Shown in pieces: positions 53,180-61,521 of a stretch of DNA of 64,000 bases. The translations under genes and the position numbers were made by a program. The stretch's first letter is position 1, and each line of letters opens with the position of its first letter. The DNA is from Bifidobacterium felsineum (GTDB lineage Bacteria; Actinomycetota; Actinomycetes; Actinomycetales; Bifidobacteriaceae), in NCBI RefSeq assembly GCF_002802915.1, contig NZ_PEBJ01000002.1:287174-351173 (forward strand). The letters run 5' to 3'. The notes beneath the pieces were generated by a model, which saw nothing but the letters and a program-made list of their open reading frames with translations, made no database searches and was not told the origin of the DNA.

Positions 53180-54708
53180 TGACATCCGAAGTTTATTCCA
53201 ACAACGTGTCGTTTACTTATGAACAGGCTGACGAGTTGTCTCTAATCAACACCATGTTGAGTATTCCGAGCGGACAGTGCGTTGTACTTTGCGGTGCCAG
53301 CGGTTGCGGTAAGACCACATATTCGCGCATCGTCAACGGCTTGATTCCGCAATTCTTCCACGGCGAATTCAGTGGAGAACAGCATACTTGCGGCATCGAT
53401 ACAGCTGCCGAGCCCATCGACAAGCTCACTCCCCTGGTCGGCAGCGTATTCCAGAATCCCAAAACGCAATACTTCAACGCCAAAGTCATTGACGAGTTAG
53501 CGTTTCCCGCGGAAAACATGGGACTGTCGCCGGAAGAAATCAACCATCGAATCGCTGAAATCGCACAACGATTCAATATCGAACCATTGTTGCAGCGCAG
53601 CATCTTCCATCTTTCCGGAGGTCAGAAGCAGCGCATCGCCCTGGCTGCAGCATCCATGCTGAGTCCAAGGCTGCTGGTGCTGGACGAGCCCACCAGCAAT
53701 TTGGATACGGTGGCGATTACGGAAATGCGTGAGCTTGTTGCACAACTCAAGGCTTCAGGCATAACCATCGTCATAGCCGAGCATCGTCTCGCTTGGCTGA
53801 ACGGCATCGCCGACCGATACATCATTTTCGACAGCGGACACATTGCACACGAATACGAAGCCGACGAATTCCTTGCGCTCTCCCCTGGTTGCATTGCCGC
53901 GATGGGAATGCGTGCTCTTGATTTGCAGCCATACAGGCAACGTATCAAAGCACTCGAATCACTAACTGATGTGAAAAAAACTTCAGCTTCGGACATCAAC
54001 GATTCAGGCTCTGCGTCGACACAACATGACGATGCTACGGCAACCCATTTAGGCTCATCGCCGTTGCTGTCAACGCACGATCTTGTTATCGGCTATCGAG
54101 GACGCGACGGCTTCTCGAGAAGCATTCCAGACATTGATCTCTACCCCGGCCAGATCATCGGGCTTATGGGTCATAACGGCTGTGGCAAAACCACGCTGGT
54201 ACGAACACTAACCGGCCTTATCAAACCGGCATCCGGCACAGTATTGCTGAACGGCAAGCCGACCAAACCTCGTGCCCTCACACGCGCAGGATTCCTGGTC
54301 ATGCAGGACGTGAACTATCAGCTGTTCTCCGACAGCGTGCGCGAGGAACTGCTACTTGGCCTTGACGAAAGCGACCCAGCAATCATCAAACGCTGTGATC
54401 AAGTGCTCGAAGACCTTGACCTCACACGCTTCGCCGACCGGCATCCGATGAGCCTGTCCGGAGGTCAGAAGCAACGCGTAGCCATCGGTTCGGCATTGAT
54501 GTGCGGCAAAGACCTCATCATTCTGGATGAGCCGACCAGCGGCCTCGACCGCTACCACATGGAACAGGTAGGCGAACTCCTCCGCCAGCTCGCCGAACAA
54601 GGCAAAACCGTGCTCGTAGTCACCCACGACGAAGAACTCGCCGCCGGCTGGTGCACCACCATCATCAACCTGGAACACAACGGCAGCACATCGAAACCAA
54701 ACAGCTAA
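53179..54708 (+). CDS. fused ECF transporter ATPase (EcfA-EcfA')
   Basis: A 509-residue protein made of two ABC ATPase domains joined by a Ser/Asp/Thr-rich linker (about 265-300). Domain 1: GASGCGKTTYSRI, LSGGQKQRIALAA, LVLDEPTSNLD. Domain 2: GHNGCGKTTLVRT, LSGGQKQRVAIGS, LIILDEPTSGLD. Most ECF systems use two separate ATPases; the fusion is characteristic of some Actinobacteria. It energises uptake by the S and T components encoded just upstream. Confidence 0.93.
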   Translation: MTSEVYSNNVSFTYEQADELSLINTMLSIPSGQCVVLCGASGCGKTTYSRIVNGLIPQFFHGEFSGEQHTCGIDTAAEPIDKLTPLVGSVFQNPKTQYFNAKVIDELAFPAENMGLSPEEINHRIAEIAQRFNIEPLLQRSIFHLSGGQKQRIALAAASMLSPRLLVLDEPTSNLDTVAITEMRELVAQLKASGITIVIAEHRLAWLNGIADRYIIFDSGHIAHEYEADEFLALSPGCIAAMGMRALDLQPYRQRIKALESLTDVKKTSASDINDSGSASTQHDDATATHLGSSPLLSTHDLVIGYRGRDGFSRSIPDIDLYPGQIIGLMGHNGCGKTTLVRTLTGLIKPASGTVLLNGKPTKPRALTRAGFLVMQDVNYQLFSDSVREELLLGLDESDPAIIKRCDQVLEDLDLTRFADRHPMSLSGGQKQRVAIGSALMCGKDLIILDEPTSGLDRYHMEQVGELLRQLAEQGKTVLVVTHDEELAAGWCTTIINLEHNGSTSKPNS

Positions 54709-54795
54709 AGGCATACGCACATTCTTTACGCTAACCGGTCTATTCAAACCGGTAAATATCTACTGCCGCGATTGATGCGCTCATATATTCGAGGC

Positions 54796-54921
54796 ATGAG
54801 ACGCAGAGCAACACAACACGATAACAGCACGAATGATTTCGAAGAATGGCCGGACACCAAACAAGCCTTCGGTAATTTCGTCGTCAATACATCCAACCAA
54901 TTGGCGGTGAGCAAACCATGA
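54796..54921 (+). CDS. putative 41-residue small protein
   Basis: The reading frame MRRRATQHDNSTNDFEEWPD ends in QAFGNFVVNTSNQLAVSKP. Its stop overlaps the start of the next gene as ATGA, which is the mark of a real translationally coupled pair. The segment FGNFVVNTSNQLA recalls the first strand of DnaA/DnaC-type AAA proteins (TF-x-FV-x-x-x-SN-x-LA), but no nucleotide-binding part follows, so it may be a relic. The ribosome binding site is weak (CGAGGC). Confidence 0.4.
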   Translation: MRRRATQHDNSTNDFEEWPDTKQAFGNFVVNTSNQLAVSKP

Positions 54922-55526
54922 CGATAGTCAAACTTGAATGGACCGCTGATATGCCGTCGAACTCACCTTATGCTCTTGACGCGAACCATAGAAGAAGGAT
55001 GAGTCGAAAGAATTTTCATCAGGCGGGAGAGGCTCTGTCGGATCTTCTGAATGCCGTTCTCGAAACGAGCACTACGGTTGAATGGTATAACGATTATTCG
55101 GCTGAAATTGTTCCGATGATTGATGAGGAACAGGAATGCTCATCAGACGATGGCGTCCATACAAACGACGTATTCGAGCTCGATGAGGCTTTGTTCGATG
55201 ATATTGATTGGAAGTTGCAGGATGCGCTGACTTTAATCGCGGATGTTCAACGCATTGGCCAGAAGGGAGTAGTGAGCATCGATTTTGCCGATGGCTGCAT
55301 CCAATTACCGCAGCACGATTTCATCCGAATGAGCAACAGATATGCTCTACTGAATCGCGTTGCAACTCATCGGGATTCGTTAACGCGAATCACAGAATTC
55401 AGAACCGGATTCATGACCGTGCGAACTGAAAAATACGTGATCCCTCTGAATCGACATTGGCTCCGCGACTTCAACAAAGGACTCGAAATCGCACTCTATG
55501 CCATGCGCATCAGTCAACTGTCATGA
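54918..55526 (+). CDS. hypothetical protein, 202 residues
   Basis: I do not recognise a family. The protein is soluble, with no signal peptide or membrane segment. Residues 28-120 look helical with an acidic stretch (MIDEEQECSSDDGV, LDEALFDDIDW), and the second half has mixed strands ending in MTVRTEKYVIPLNRHWLRDF. It follows a 41-residue frame with a 4-bp overlap and is convergent with the broken WYL regulator (stops overlap by 13 bp). Position in a patch of unusual genes suggests recent acquisition. Confidence 0.6.
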   Translation: MTIVKLEWTADMPSNSPYALDANHRRRMSRKNFHQAGEALSDLLNAVLETSTTVEWYNDYSAEIVPMIDEEQECSSDDGVHTNDVFELDEALFDDIDWKLQDALTLIADVQRIGQKGVVSIDFADGCIQLPQHDFIRMSNRYALLNRVATHRDSLTRITEFRTGFMTVRTEKYVIPLNRHWLRDFNKGLEIALYAMRISQLS

Positions 55527-56591
55527 TTCGGCAATCCTGTACTGCCAACATCTGCATAAAGACTTGCAAGGTATTCTCCATCCCCTCGCAAAGTATCGCA
55601 CAGGGATGGCGGGGATAGTATTTCGATGATGCGATCGTCGGCATATTGCAATGCCCACCAAAGTGTCGCTTTTTCATTCGCAGTGATCCACACATCATAC
55701 GTGTGCTTATCGAGCTGAGTGACTTGCGCCGCATCAAACCAATCGTAAATGGGCTCAAGAGTATCCTTAATCCGCAAATGAATTGGAATTGCTTTGTCAT
55801 CCATTGGATATGGGCGCTCCCCCATGTGTTTATCCCAATCGAATGGAGTGCCCGGCTCAGGGTTGAAACTGTCCAGTGTGCGCATCAACGAATGATTGCT
55901 TTCATTTACCGCTAAATCACGGAAACGTTCCACATGCAGATAGCTCAAATTGTTATGCTGATGCATGTGGCAAATCAGATAGTATTTGCCGTTTCGATAC
56001 ATCAATCGGTATGGGTCAGCTGCATATTTTTTCACATTGCCATCAGCGTCTTTCCTCGGCACTAAAGTCCCGTCAACATCATAGGTGCAGTAGCGGAATG
56101 TAATAGCCCACTCATGAACGATTGCGTCATTTAGCAACTCGATATTATTCAGGAACTCACGGTTGTAGTTGCGCGGAGTGCTCATCTTGCCGAGAGCACT
56201 GAGCTGACTGGATTGCCCGGCAAAAGCATATACTTTCGCGATAAGGTCATGCAGATATTCACTATCCGATCGAGAAAGGATTGCCCCGTCGGCAAGCAAT
56301 CTCATTTGAGCGGTATCGAAAATAGGTTCGATATACCAACCCGGGCGCGGGTCGGCGCTTTCGGCATGCTTCAAATCCTTGTGCTCAATTCGTCCAATCT
56401 TACGACCGAATGGCTGCATTGCCTGCAACGTATGGCAGATGGGAACGAACCGTTTTTTCCGTGACTCCAAGCTGATTGGCAATCCAAACCGCTGTAATGC
56501 CATGCTCCCGGTCAGTGTTCTTATCAAGCAGTTCAAGAATGATTATAACAATCTCTGCAGTGGACACTGCTGCATAATGCGAAACAGCCAT
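55514..56591 (-). pseudogene. WYL-domain transcriptional regulator split by a frameshift
   Basis: The start at 56591 (GAGGAGATCGAGC upstream) encodes a winged helix: AEIVIIILELLDKNTDREHG, then ITAVWIANQLGVTEKTVRSH. After HL the frame must change at about 56434, where removing one C from CTGCCATA joins it cleanly to HTLQAMQPFGRKIGRIEHKD. The rest is a WYL domain (YRLMYRNGKYYLICHMHQHN, YLHVERFRDLAV) and a WCX-type C-terminus. Intact members are about 350 residues and often repress defence or mobile genes. As written, the protein is cut after the HTH; a sequencing error or slippage is also possible. Confidence 0.8.
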
Positions 56592-56667
56592 GCTCGATCT
56601 CCTCTAGAAGCACGAACCCATGAAACAACCGGGAGAAATATACGCTAGATTGCGCCCCTCATTTCCC

Positions 56668-57912
56668 CTAATTCTCAAGCTTATCGAGATACTCTTTTTC
56701 TTTTGAGAGCATCTTATCGATTGCGGTGCGCAGCTTATTCTCTACTGCTTGAGGATTTACATCGGTCTTATCTTCATATTTCAGCGAATCAATATGAGTT
56801 GGGACAGAGATAATCTTCCTGTATCTGTTAGTCGGGAGAACAGTTTGTTTGTTACCAATTTCTTTGACCAGTCGATTCATGCGTTCAACTACAACTTCTG
56901 ATTGGTTTAGAGGCCCAAGTTCAAGTTTGATTGAGGGATTACTCAGCGGTGGATAAACCCAATATGTATAGGTTCGGCTATTATCTCCCCAACTGCCCCT
57001 CCGGTTTTGATTGTTGAGTAGATATTTATCCATACGTCCTGTAGTGAATCCAAGGTACCGTCCTGGCTCATGTTCACCGTGACACCACGTAAACGCTCCC
57101 TTACTCTTATACTCATTAAGTACTTTAAGATAGATGGCTCTCAGCTCTCCATCAAGACTGTCATCACCGACATAACGCGCATATACCATGTCAAATACAG
57201 GGGCATATTTCAAGTACAAGTTTTTTGCTAGTTCATCGAGCTCTTTGTCTTCCACAATAGCCTCTTTCTTCAACATCCGAACATAATCATTAATGATGGT
57301 TCCACTTTTCGATTCGGCGTATGGCACAAGACCATCAAAAATGCGTGCAATGGTCTCATAACTTATGGGTATCCATTCATCTGGATTCTTGCACTGTTGC
57401 TCAGGCGCTGGTTCTCCTCCTGGAGATAAAAGCACATACACCCTGCACCAGCCAGGATATGTATTTTCTACATAATCGTAATAATTATCCAACTGCCGGT
57501 CATGTAATTGAGAGTCAACCTTGTTCTCAATACAGAGCACCAGACGTTCATTACTGTCATAACAAAGTATGTCAATACGCCTTTTTTTCGCACCCGTTGT
57601 GACCTCACGCTCAACCGCGAGATTGGATAAATCCTTCACCGCAAAAGAAGCGAATCCTTCCGGATGGGCCTTATAGAGCTCGGCAAGGAGACGGCGAATA
57701 AATAAATCGTCCAGCCCATGAGGATTAGACGGTTCAAGAAGCCATGCAAGGAACGCGCTGTGGCGTATTTCCTGACGACTCATGCCGACCATATCGAACA
57801 TGTTAGGTTTATGCAACAAACTATTGGCCTCAAGGAAATCCAGATCCGACAGCATAGTCATTGCTAAACTTACAGGCTCTATCGTTTTTACCGGTTCACT
57901 CATACCAGTCAT
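56668..57912 (-). CDS. PD-(D/E)XK nuclease superfamily protein
   Basis: About 414 residues. The nuclease core is visible: the acidic residue in KRRIDILCYD and the E-x-K in VLCIENKVDSQLHDRQLDNY (around residues 125-160), typical of the PDDEXK_4-type family, preceded by RHSAFLAWLLEPSNPHGLDD. A Thr/Tyr-rich C-terminal half has no recognisable domain. Such stand-alone proteins are common in defence islands. The gene is clearly AT-richer than its surroundings and uses rare codons. ATG at 57912 is my choice; TTG at 57978 is an alternative. It is adjacent to the broken WYL regulator on the same strand. Confidence 0.78.
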   Translation of the reverse strand: MTGMSEPVKTIEPVSLAMTMLSDLDFLEANSLLHKPNMFDMVGMSRQEIRHSAFLAWLLEPSNPHGLDDLFIRRLLAELYKAHPEGFASFAVKDLSNLAVEREVTTGAKKRRIDILCYDSNERLVLCIENKVDSQLHDRQLDNYYDYVENTYPGWCRVYVLLSPGGEPAPEQQCKNPDEWIPISYETIARIFDGLVPYAESKSGTIINDYVRMLKKEAIVEDKELDELAKNLYLKYAPVFDMVYARYVGDDSLDGELRAIYLKVLNEYKSKGAFTWCHGEHEPGRYLGFTTGRMDKYLLNNQNRRGSWGDNSRTYTYWVYPPLSNPSIKLELGPLNQSEVVVERMNRLVKEIGNKQTVLPTNRYRKIISVPTHIDSLKYEDKTDVNPQAVENKLRTAIDKMLSKEKEYLDKLEN

Positions 57913-58069
57913 ATTACCTATTGTCACCCGTATGATTCCATTAGTAATCTCAAGAGTAATCTTGGAATCAATAGGCAATAGAGATGTTGCCAGTAGGCAA
58001 TACTACAAAATTCCAATGGCCAATCGTACCGATTACCTCAAAAACAAAATGCACTGAAAAGAGGAGCAC

Positions 58070-58711
58070 ATGACCGATACATCCACAAGTTTCAACCTAA
58101 CTGATTGGCTAGGCGATTGGGAGAGCTTCGAGCATTACATTGATGCTGAGGATGAAACCGTTCGCGGCACTTGGGATGAGGCCGAGCAGGCTGTGCTCGC
58201 CAATCCTCAGATGGCTCCGATGGCAGCTAACGGCATCCGCAAGTTCTGGGCAATGGCCTGTTCCACCACCAGTCCGGAGAACATCATTCATATTGGGTAT
58301 TGGACTGTGGGCGAACCGAACAATGCCGATGCCGACGTGAGCATTACTTGGTATGCGGAAGACAACACCAACCTTGACGCCTATGACTATCGCATCGATC
58401 ATGTGATTGCACATGGTTTGGAAGGTTCGCCGACTTACGTGTTCGTAACTGATGACTCACACGCGGAAGATAGTCCATTCCGTTGGCTGTTGGCCATTGC
58501 GCCACTGCCTTCGCGCACCGCATTCGCCGAGGGTGGTCTGCTCAGTCACCTACATTTCCAGTATGCCAACGACTTGCACACGCTCGTTGAGGCTGACGGT
58601 TCCGGTACAGAGGTCCTGCGCAATCCGCGCTGGTATGCGACGATGTGCGCGGATGAAGGCACGGCTGAAGACCGTTGCCGGATTATTCGTGCGCTGCATC
58701 ATCTGGACTGA
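58070..58711 (+). CDS. ZinT/YodA-domain-like protein
   Basis: A 213-residue protein with no signal peptide. It begins LTDWLGDWESFEHYID, resembling the LSDWxGxWQSVYPYL start of ZinT/AdcA C-terminal domains, and later has YDYRIDHVIAHGLEGSPTYV and HLHFQYANDL, where a metal-binding His pair is expected. ZinT proteins bind zinc outside the cell; a cytoplasmic version may have another role. The similarity is by eye. The ribosome binding site is GAAAAGAGGAGCAC. Convergent with the SDR gene across a double hairpin. Confidence 0.55.
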   Translation: MTDTSTSFNLTDWLGDWESFEHYIDAEDETVRGTWDEAEQAVLANPQMAPMAANGIRKFWAMACSTTSPENIIHIGYWTVGEPNNADADVSITWYAEDNTNLDAYDYRIDHVIAHGLEGSPTYVFVTDDSHAEDSPFRWLLAIAPLPSRTAFAEGGLLSHLHFQYANDLHTLVEADGSGTEVLRNPRWYATMCADEGTAEDRCRIIRALHHLD

Positions 58712-58721
58712 GTCACTAATC

Positions 58722-58832
58722 CGCGCAGTTACTGCCAGTATTGGGCGGAAAAGCGGCAGTAACTGCGCGTCTGCATCGTTGACACGCGCAGTTACTGCCT
58801 CTCCGACCGTCAGAACAGGCAGTAACTGCGCG
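58722..58832. repeat. tandem pair of hairpins with identical stems
   Basis: The 15-mer CGCGCAGTTACTGCC occurs at 58722-58736 and 58785-58799, and its exact complement at 58755-58769 and 58818-58832. This makes two consecutive perfect hairpins with the same stem but different 18-base loops, 11 bp after one gene and 18 bp before the end of the convergent SDR gene. It resembles a REP doublet (BIME-like) and should also act as a terminator. Confidence 0.9.
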
Positions 58833-58850
58833 GAAGTTGGACTCTGAACC

Positions 58851-59558
58851 TCAGCTGTTGCGGTTGATTTCGATGTCGGTGACGGTGAGGTTTGCCTCGT
58901 TGATGAGGTTGAACAGAATCACCTCGGCCAGCGGGCCGGGCTGCATGAACGTATGTTGCTTTTCTTCGGACACGTAATCGTGGCTATCGCGGTAGAACGC
59001 GGTGTCGATGCCACCCGGGTAGACGGCTACGACCTTGACGCTGGTGCCCTTGTATGCGGCTTGCAGGCTCTTGGTGTAGCCTTTCTCACCCCACTTGGTG
59101 GCGCAGTACACGCTTTCGTTCGCATTGCCGCGGGTGGCGGCGGTGCTCATGATCTGCGCGATCTTGACGTCCTGCTCGCCGCAAGCTTTCAGGGTTTCCA
59201 CGGTCCACAGAATCATACCTTTCAAACCTTTGAGGCACTTGTCCACGTCCGCGGCTTCGTAGGCGGTCGGCACTTTGAACGATGGTTGGCCGGCGTTGTT
59301 GATGAGCAAATCGATATGGCCGAGGGAAGCAATCTCCGCCACGGACTTGCGTACGAAGTCCTCGTCGGTGATGTCACCCACGTAGGCGCGGTACGATTCG
59401 GCCGGCCATTGCGCGGTCAATTCGGCTTGGCGTTCAGCGTTGAAGTCGACGCCAGCCACCAGCCAACCGGCTTCGATCAGCTGGCTGGCGAACTCGTAAC
59501 CGAGTCCCAATGCGCTACCGGTAACAATGGCGATCTTCTGTCCTGCTGCAGTGGTCAT
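58851..59558 (-). CDS. short-chain dehydrogenase/reductase
   Basis: A classical SDR of 235 residues. Cofactor motif TGSALGLGYEFA, NNAG motif (LLINNAGQPSF), and the catalytic Tyr-x-x-x-Lys in VYCATKWGEKGYTKSL with an upstream serine-like position (MSTAATRG). NAD(P)-dependent oxidation or reduction of an alcohol/carbonyl is expected; the substrate is unknown. ATG at 59558 follows GGAGGGAGTGCT. Single gene, ending at the tandem hairpins. Confidence 0.9.
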   Translation of the reverse strand: MTTAAGQKIAIVTGSALGLGYEFASQLIEAGWLVAGVDFNAERQAELTAQWPAESYRAYVGDITDEDFVRKSVAEIASLGHIDLLINNAGQPSFKVPTAYEAADVDKCLKGLKGMILWTVETLKACGEQDVKIAQIMSTAATRGNANESVYCATKWGEKGYTKSLQAAYKGTSVKVVAVYPGGIDTAFYRDSHDYVSEEKQHTFMQPGPLAEVILFNLINEANLTVTDIEINRNS

Positions 59559-59640
59559 AGCACTCCCTCCGTTGTGATGTATCGAGGATTACTGAATTGC
59601 CTTCATTATCTCGTGAGGACTCCCCGAGTCGCGCACCTAC

Positions 59641-59743
59641 TGCTGAGGAATAACGTGTGCGGCCTCAAGGCGTACCGAAGGAAGGCGCACGAAGGTACGT
59701 AGACTGAGGAGCAACGCAGAGTACACTCCGTTATTCCTCAGCA
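59641..59743. repeat. 15-bp inverted repeat around the ABC-F stop codon
   Basis: TGCTGAGGAATAACG at 59641-59655 is repeated exactly inverted at 59729-59743; the right arm contains the stop codon of the ABC-F gene (59731-59733). An inner CGTACC...GGTACG pair (about 59672-59700) can extend the fold. It probably serves as terminator of the ABC-F gene. Confidence 0.75.
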
Positions 59744-61332
59744 ACGAGCTCCAGGTAGGAGTCGTTCCACAGATCCTCGTCGCCGTCAGGCATGAGCAGC
59801 ACGCGCTCCGGGTTCAGGGCCTCAACAGCGCCCTCATCGTGGGTGACGAGCACGATGGCGCCCTCATACTTGGCAATGGCCTTCAAGATCTCTGCGCGGG
59901 AGGCCGGATCAAGGTTGTTGGTGGGCTCATCGAGCAGCAGCACATTGGCGCGTGAAGTCACCAGAGTCGCCAATGCCAGACGGGTTTTCTCGCCACCGGA
60001 GAGCACACGCGCCGGCTTCATCGCGTCATCGCCGGAGAACAGGAACGAACCCAAGATGGAACGCGCATGGGTATCATCCAATTCGGGAGCCACATGCTGC
60101 AGGTTCTCCAGCACGGTGGCATCCAAATCCAACGTATCGTGCTCCTGAGCGAAGTAACCGATCTTGCAGCCGTGGCCATAATCCACCGAACCGGTATCCG
60201 GCTCCTCGATGTGTGCGAGCAGGCGCAGCGTCGTGGTCTTACCGGCACCGTTGTATCCCAGAATGACCACGCGCGAACCCTTATCGATGGCCAGATTCAC
60301 GCCGGCGAACACGATGTTAGAACCATAGGCCTTGGAAATATCCTTGGCCATGATCGGGGTCTTGCCGCATGGTGCAGGCTCCGGGAAACGGATGTCCGCC
60401 ACCTTCTCTTTCTTCTGCGCCTCCGACGTGTTTTCCAACAGCTTTTCGGCACGGCGCATCATATTCTGGGCGGCCACGGCTTTGGTCGCCTTGGCGTGCA
60501 GGCGAATGCCCTGCTTCATCAGACGTTCAGCCTTCTTCTCCGCCACTTCGCGCTCACGACGGCGACGCTCCTCGTCCACCACGCGCTGATGCAGATAAGC
60601 CTTCCAGCTCAGCGAATACATGTCGATCTGGCCAAGCTGCGCGTCAAGATGCCAGACCTTGTTCACCACTTCATCGAGTAGTTCGGTGGAGTGGGAAATC
60701 ACGAGGAATCCACCCTCGTACTTCTTCAAATATCCGCGAAGCCATTCAATGGAATCGGCATCTAAATGGTTGGTGGGCTCGTCAAGAATCAACGTATCGG
60801 CGTCGGAGAACAGGATGCGCGCCAGTTCGATACGACGTCGCTGACCACCGGAAAGCGTGCCGAGCTCCTGCTGCATGGTCTCCTGCGGCAGGCCGAGCGA
60901 CGCCGCCATGGAAATCGCCTCGGACTGTGCCGCGTAACCGCCGGCCTTGTCGAAGTCCTGCATGGCCTTGTCATAGCGGGCCATAGCTTTCGTCATCACA
61001 TCAGGATCCGGGTCGGTCATCTCCTTCTCGGCCTTGCGGATGCGGTTGATGATGGTGGCGATGTCGCGTGCGCTCATCATGCGGTCCAGCGCTGTCTGCG
61101 AAGGATCTGCGGCATGCGTATCCTGCGGCAGATAACCGAGCTTGCCGGACACGCGAACCTTACCGGCAGTGGGCAGCATATCACCGGTGATCACGCGAGT
61201 CAGCGTGGTCTTACCGGCACCGTTGCGGCCAACCAGACCAATTTTGTCGCCCTTGGCCACATGGAAGTTGGTGGGGTGCAATAAGGTACGTGCGCCGATC
61301 TGAATCTCCAGACCCTGTGCCTCAATCGCCAT
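59731..61332 (-). CDS. ABC-F family ATPase
   Basis: A 533-residue soluble protein with two ABC domains and no membrane part. Domain 1: VGRNGAGKTTLTRVI, LSGGQRRRIELARIL, LILDEPTNHLD. Domain 2: LGYNGAGKTTTLRLL, LSGGEKTRLALATL, LLLDEPTNNLD. The linker between them (about 245-310) is basic and helical (ERRRREREVAEKKAERLMKQ), as in ribosome-binding ABC-F proteins (EttA/Uup-type, or antibiotic-resistance type). No leader peptide is seen upstream, so housekeeping use is more likely than resistance. Divergent from the NAD(P)HX repair gene. Confidence 0.93.
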   Translation of the reverse strand: MAIEAQGLEIQIGARTLLHPTNFHVAKGDKIGLVGRNGAGKTTLTRVITGDMLPTAGKVRVSGKLGYLPQDTHAADPSQTALDRMMSARDIATIINRIRKAEKEMTDPDPDVMTKAMARYDKAMQDFDKAGGYAAQSEAISMAASLGLPQETMQQELGTLSGGQRRRIELARILFSDADTLILDEPTNHLDADSIEWLRGYLKKYEGGFLVISHSTELLDEVVNKVWHLDAQLGQIDMYSLSWKAYLHQRVVDEERRRREREVAEKKAERLMKQGIRLHAKATKAVAAQNMMRRAEKLLENTSEAQKKEKVADIRFPEPAPCGKTPIMAKDISKAYGSNIVFAGVNLAIDKGSRVVILGYNGAGKTTTLRLLAHIEEPDTGSVDYGHGCKIGYFAQEHDTLDLDATVLENLQHVAPELDDTHARSILGSFLFSGDDAMKPARVLSGGEKTRLALATLVTSRANVLLLDEPTNNLDPASRAEILKAIAKYEGAIVLVTHDEGAVEALNPERVLLMPDGDEDLWNDSYLELVAEE

Positions 61333-61521
61333 ACCTCACCCTTCGCTTTCCATACCATGCAGTAATTGCAGCATCTCAAAAATAACCAACAGACCATAGT
61401 AACGGATGCCGTGAAGAATCAGTCAATCATCAGATTCATACCAGCGTTCGCTGCGGGCAAGGACAGCATAAGACAGCTAAAATCAGCATCAGTACATTTC
61501 CGCACCGTGAAGGGGACTGCT

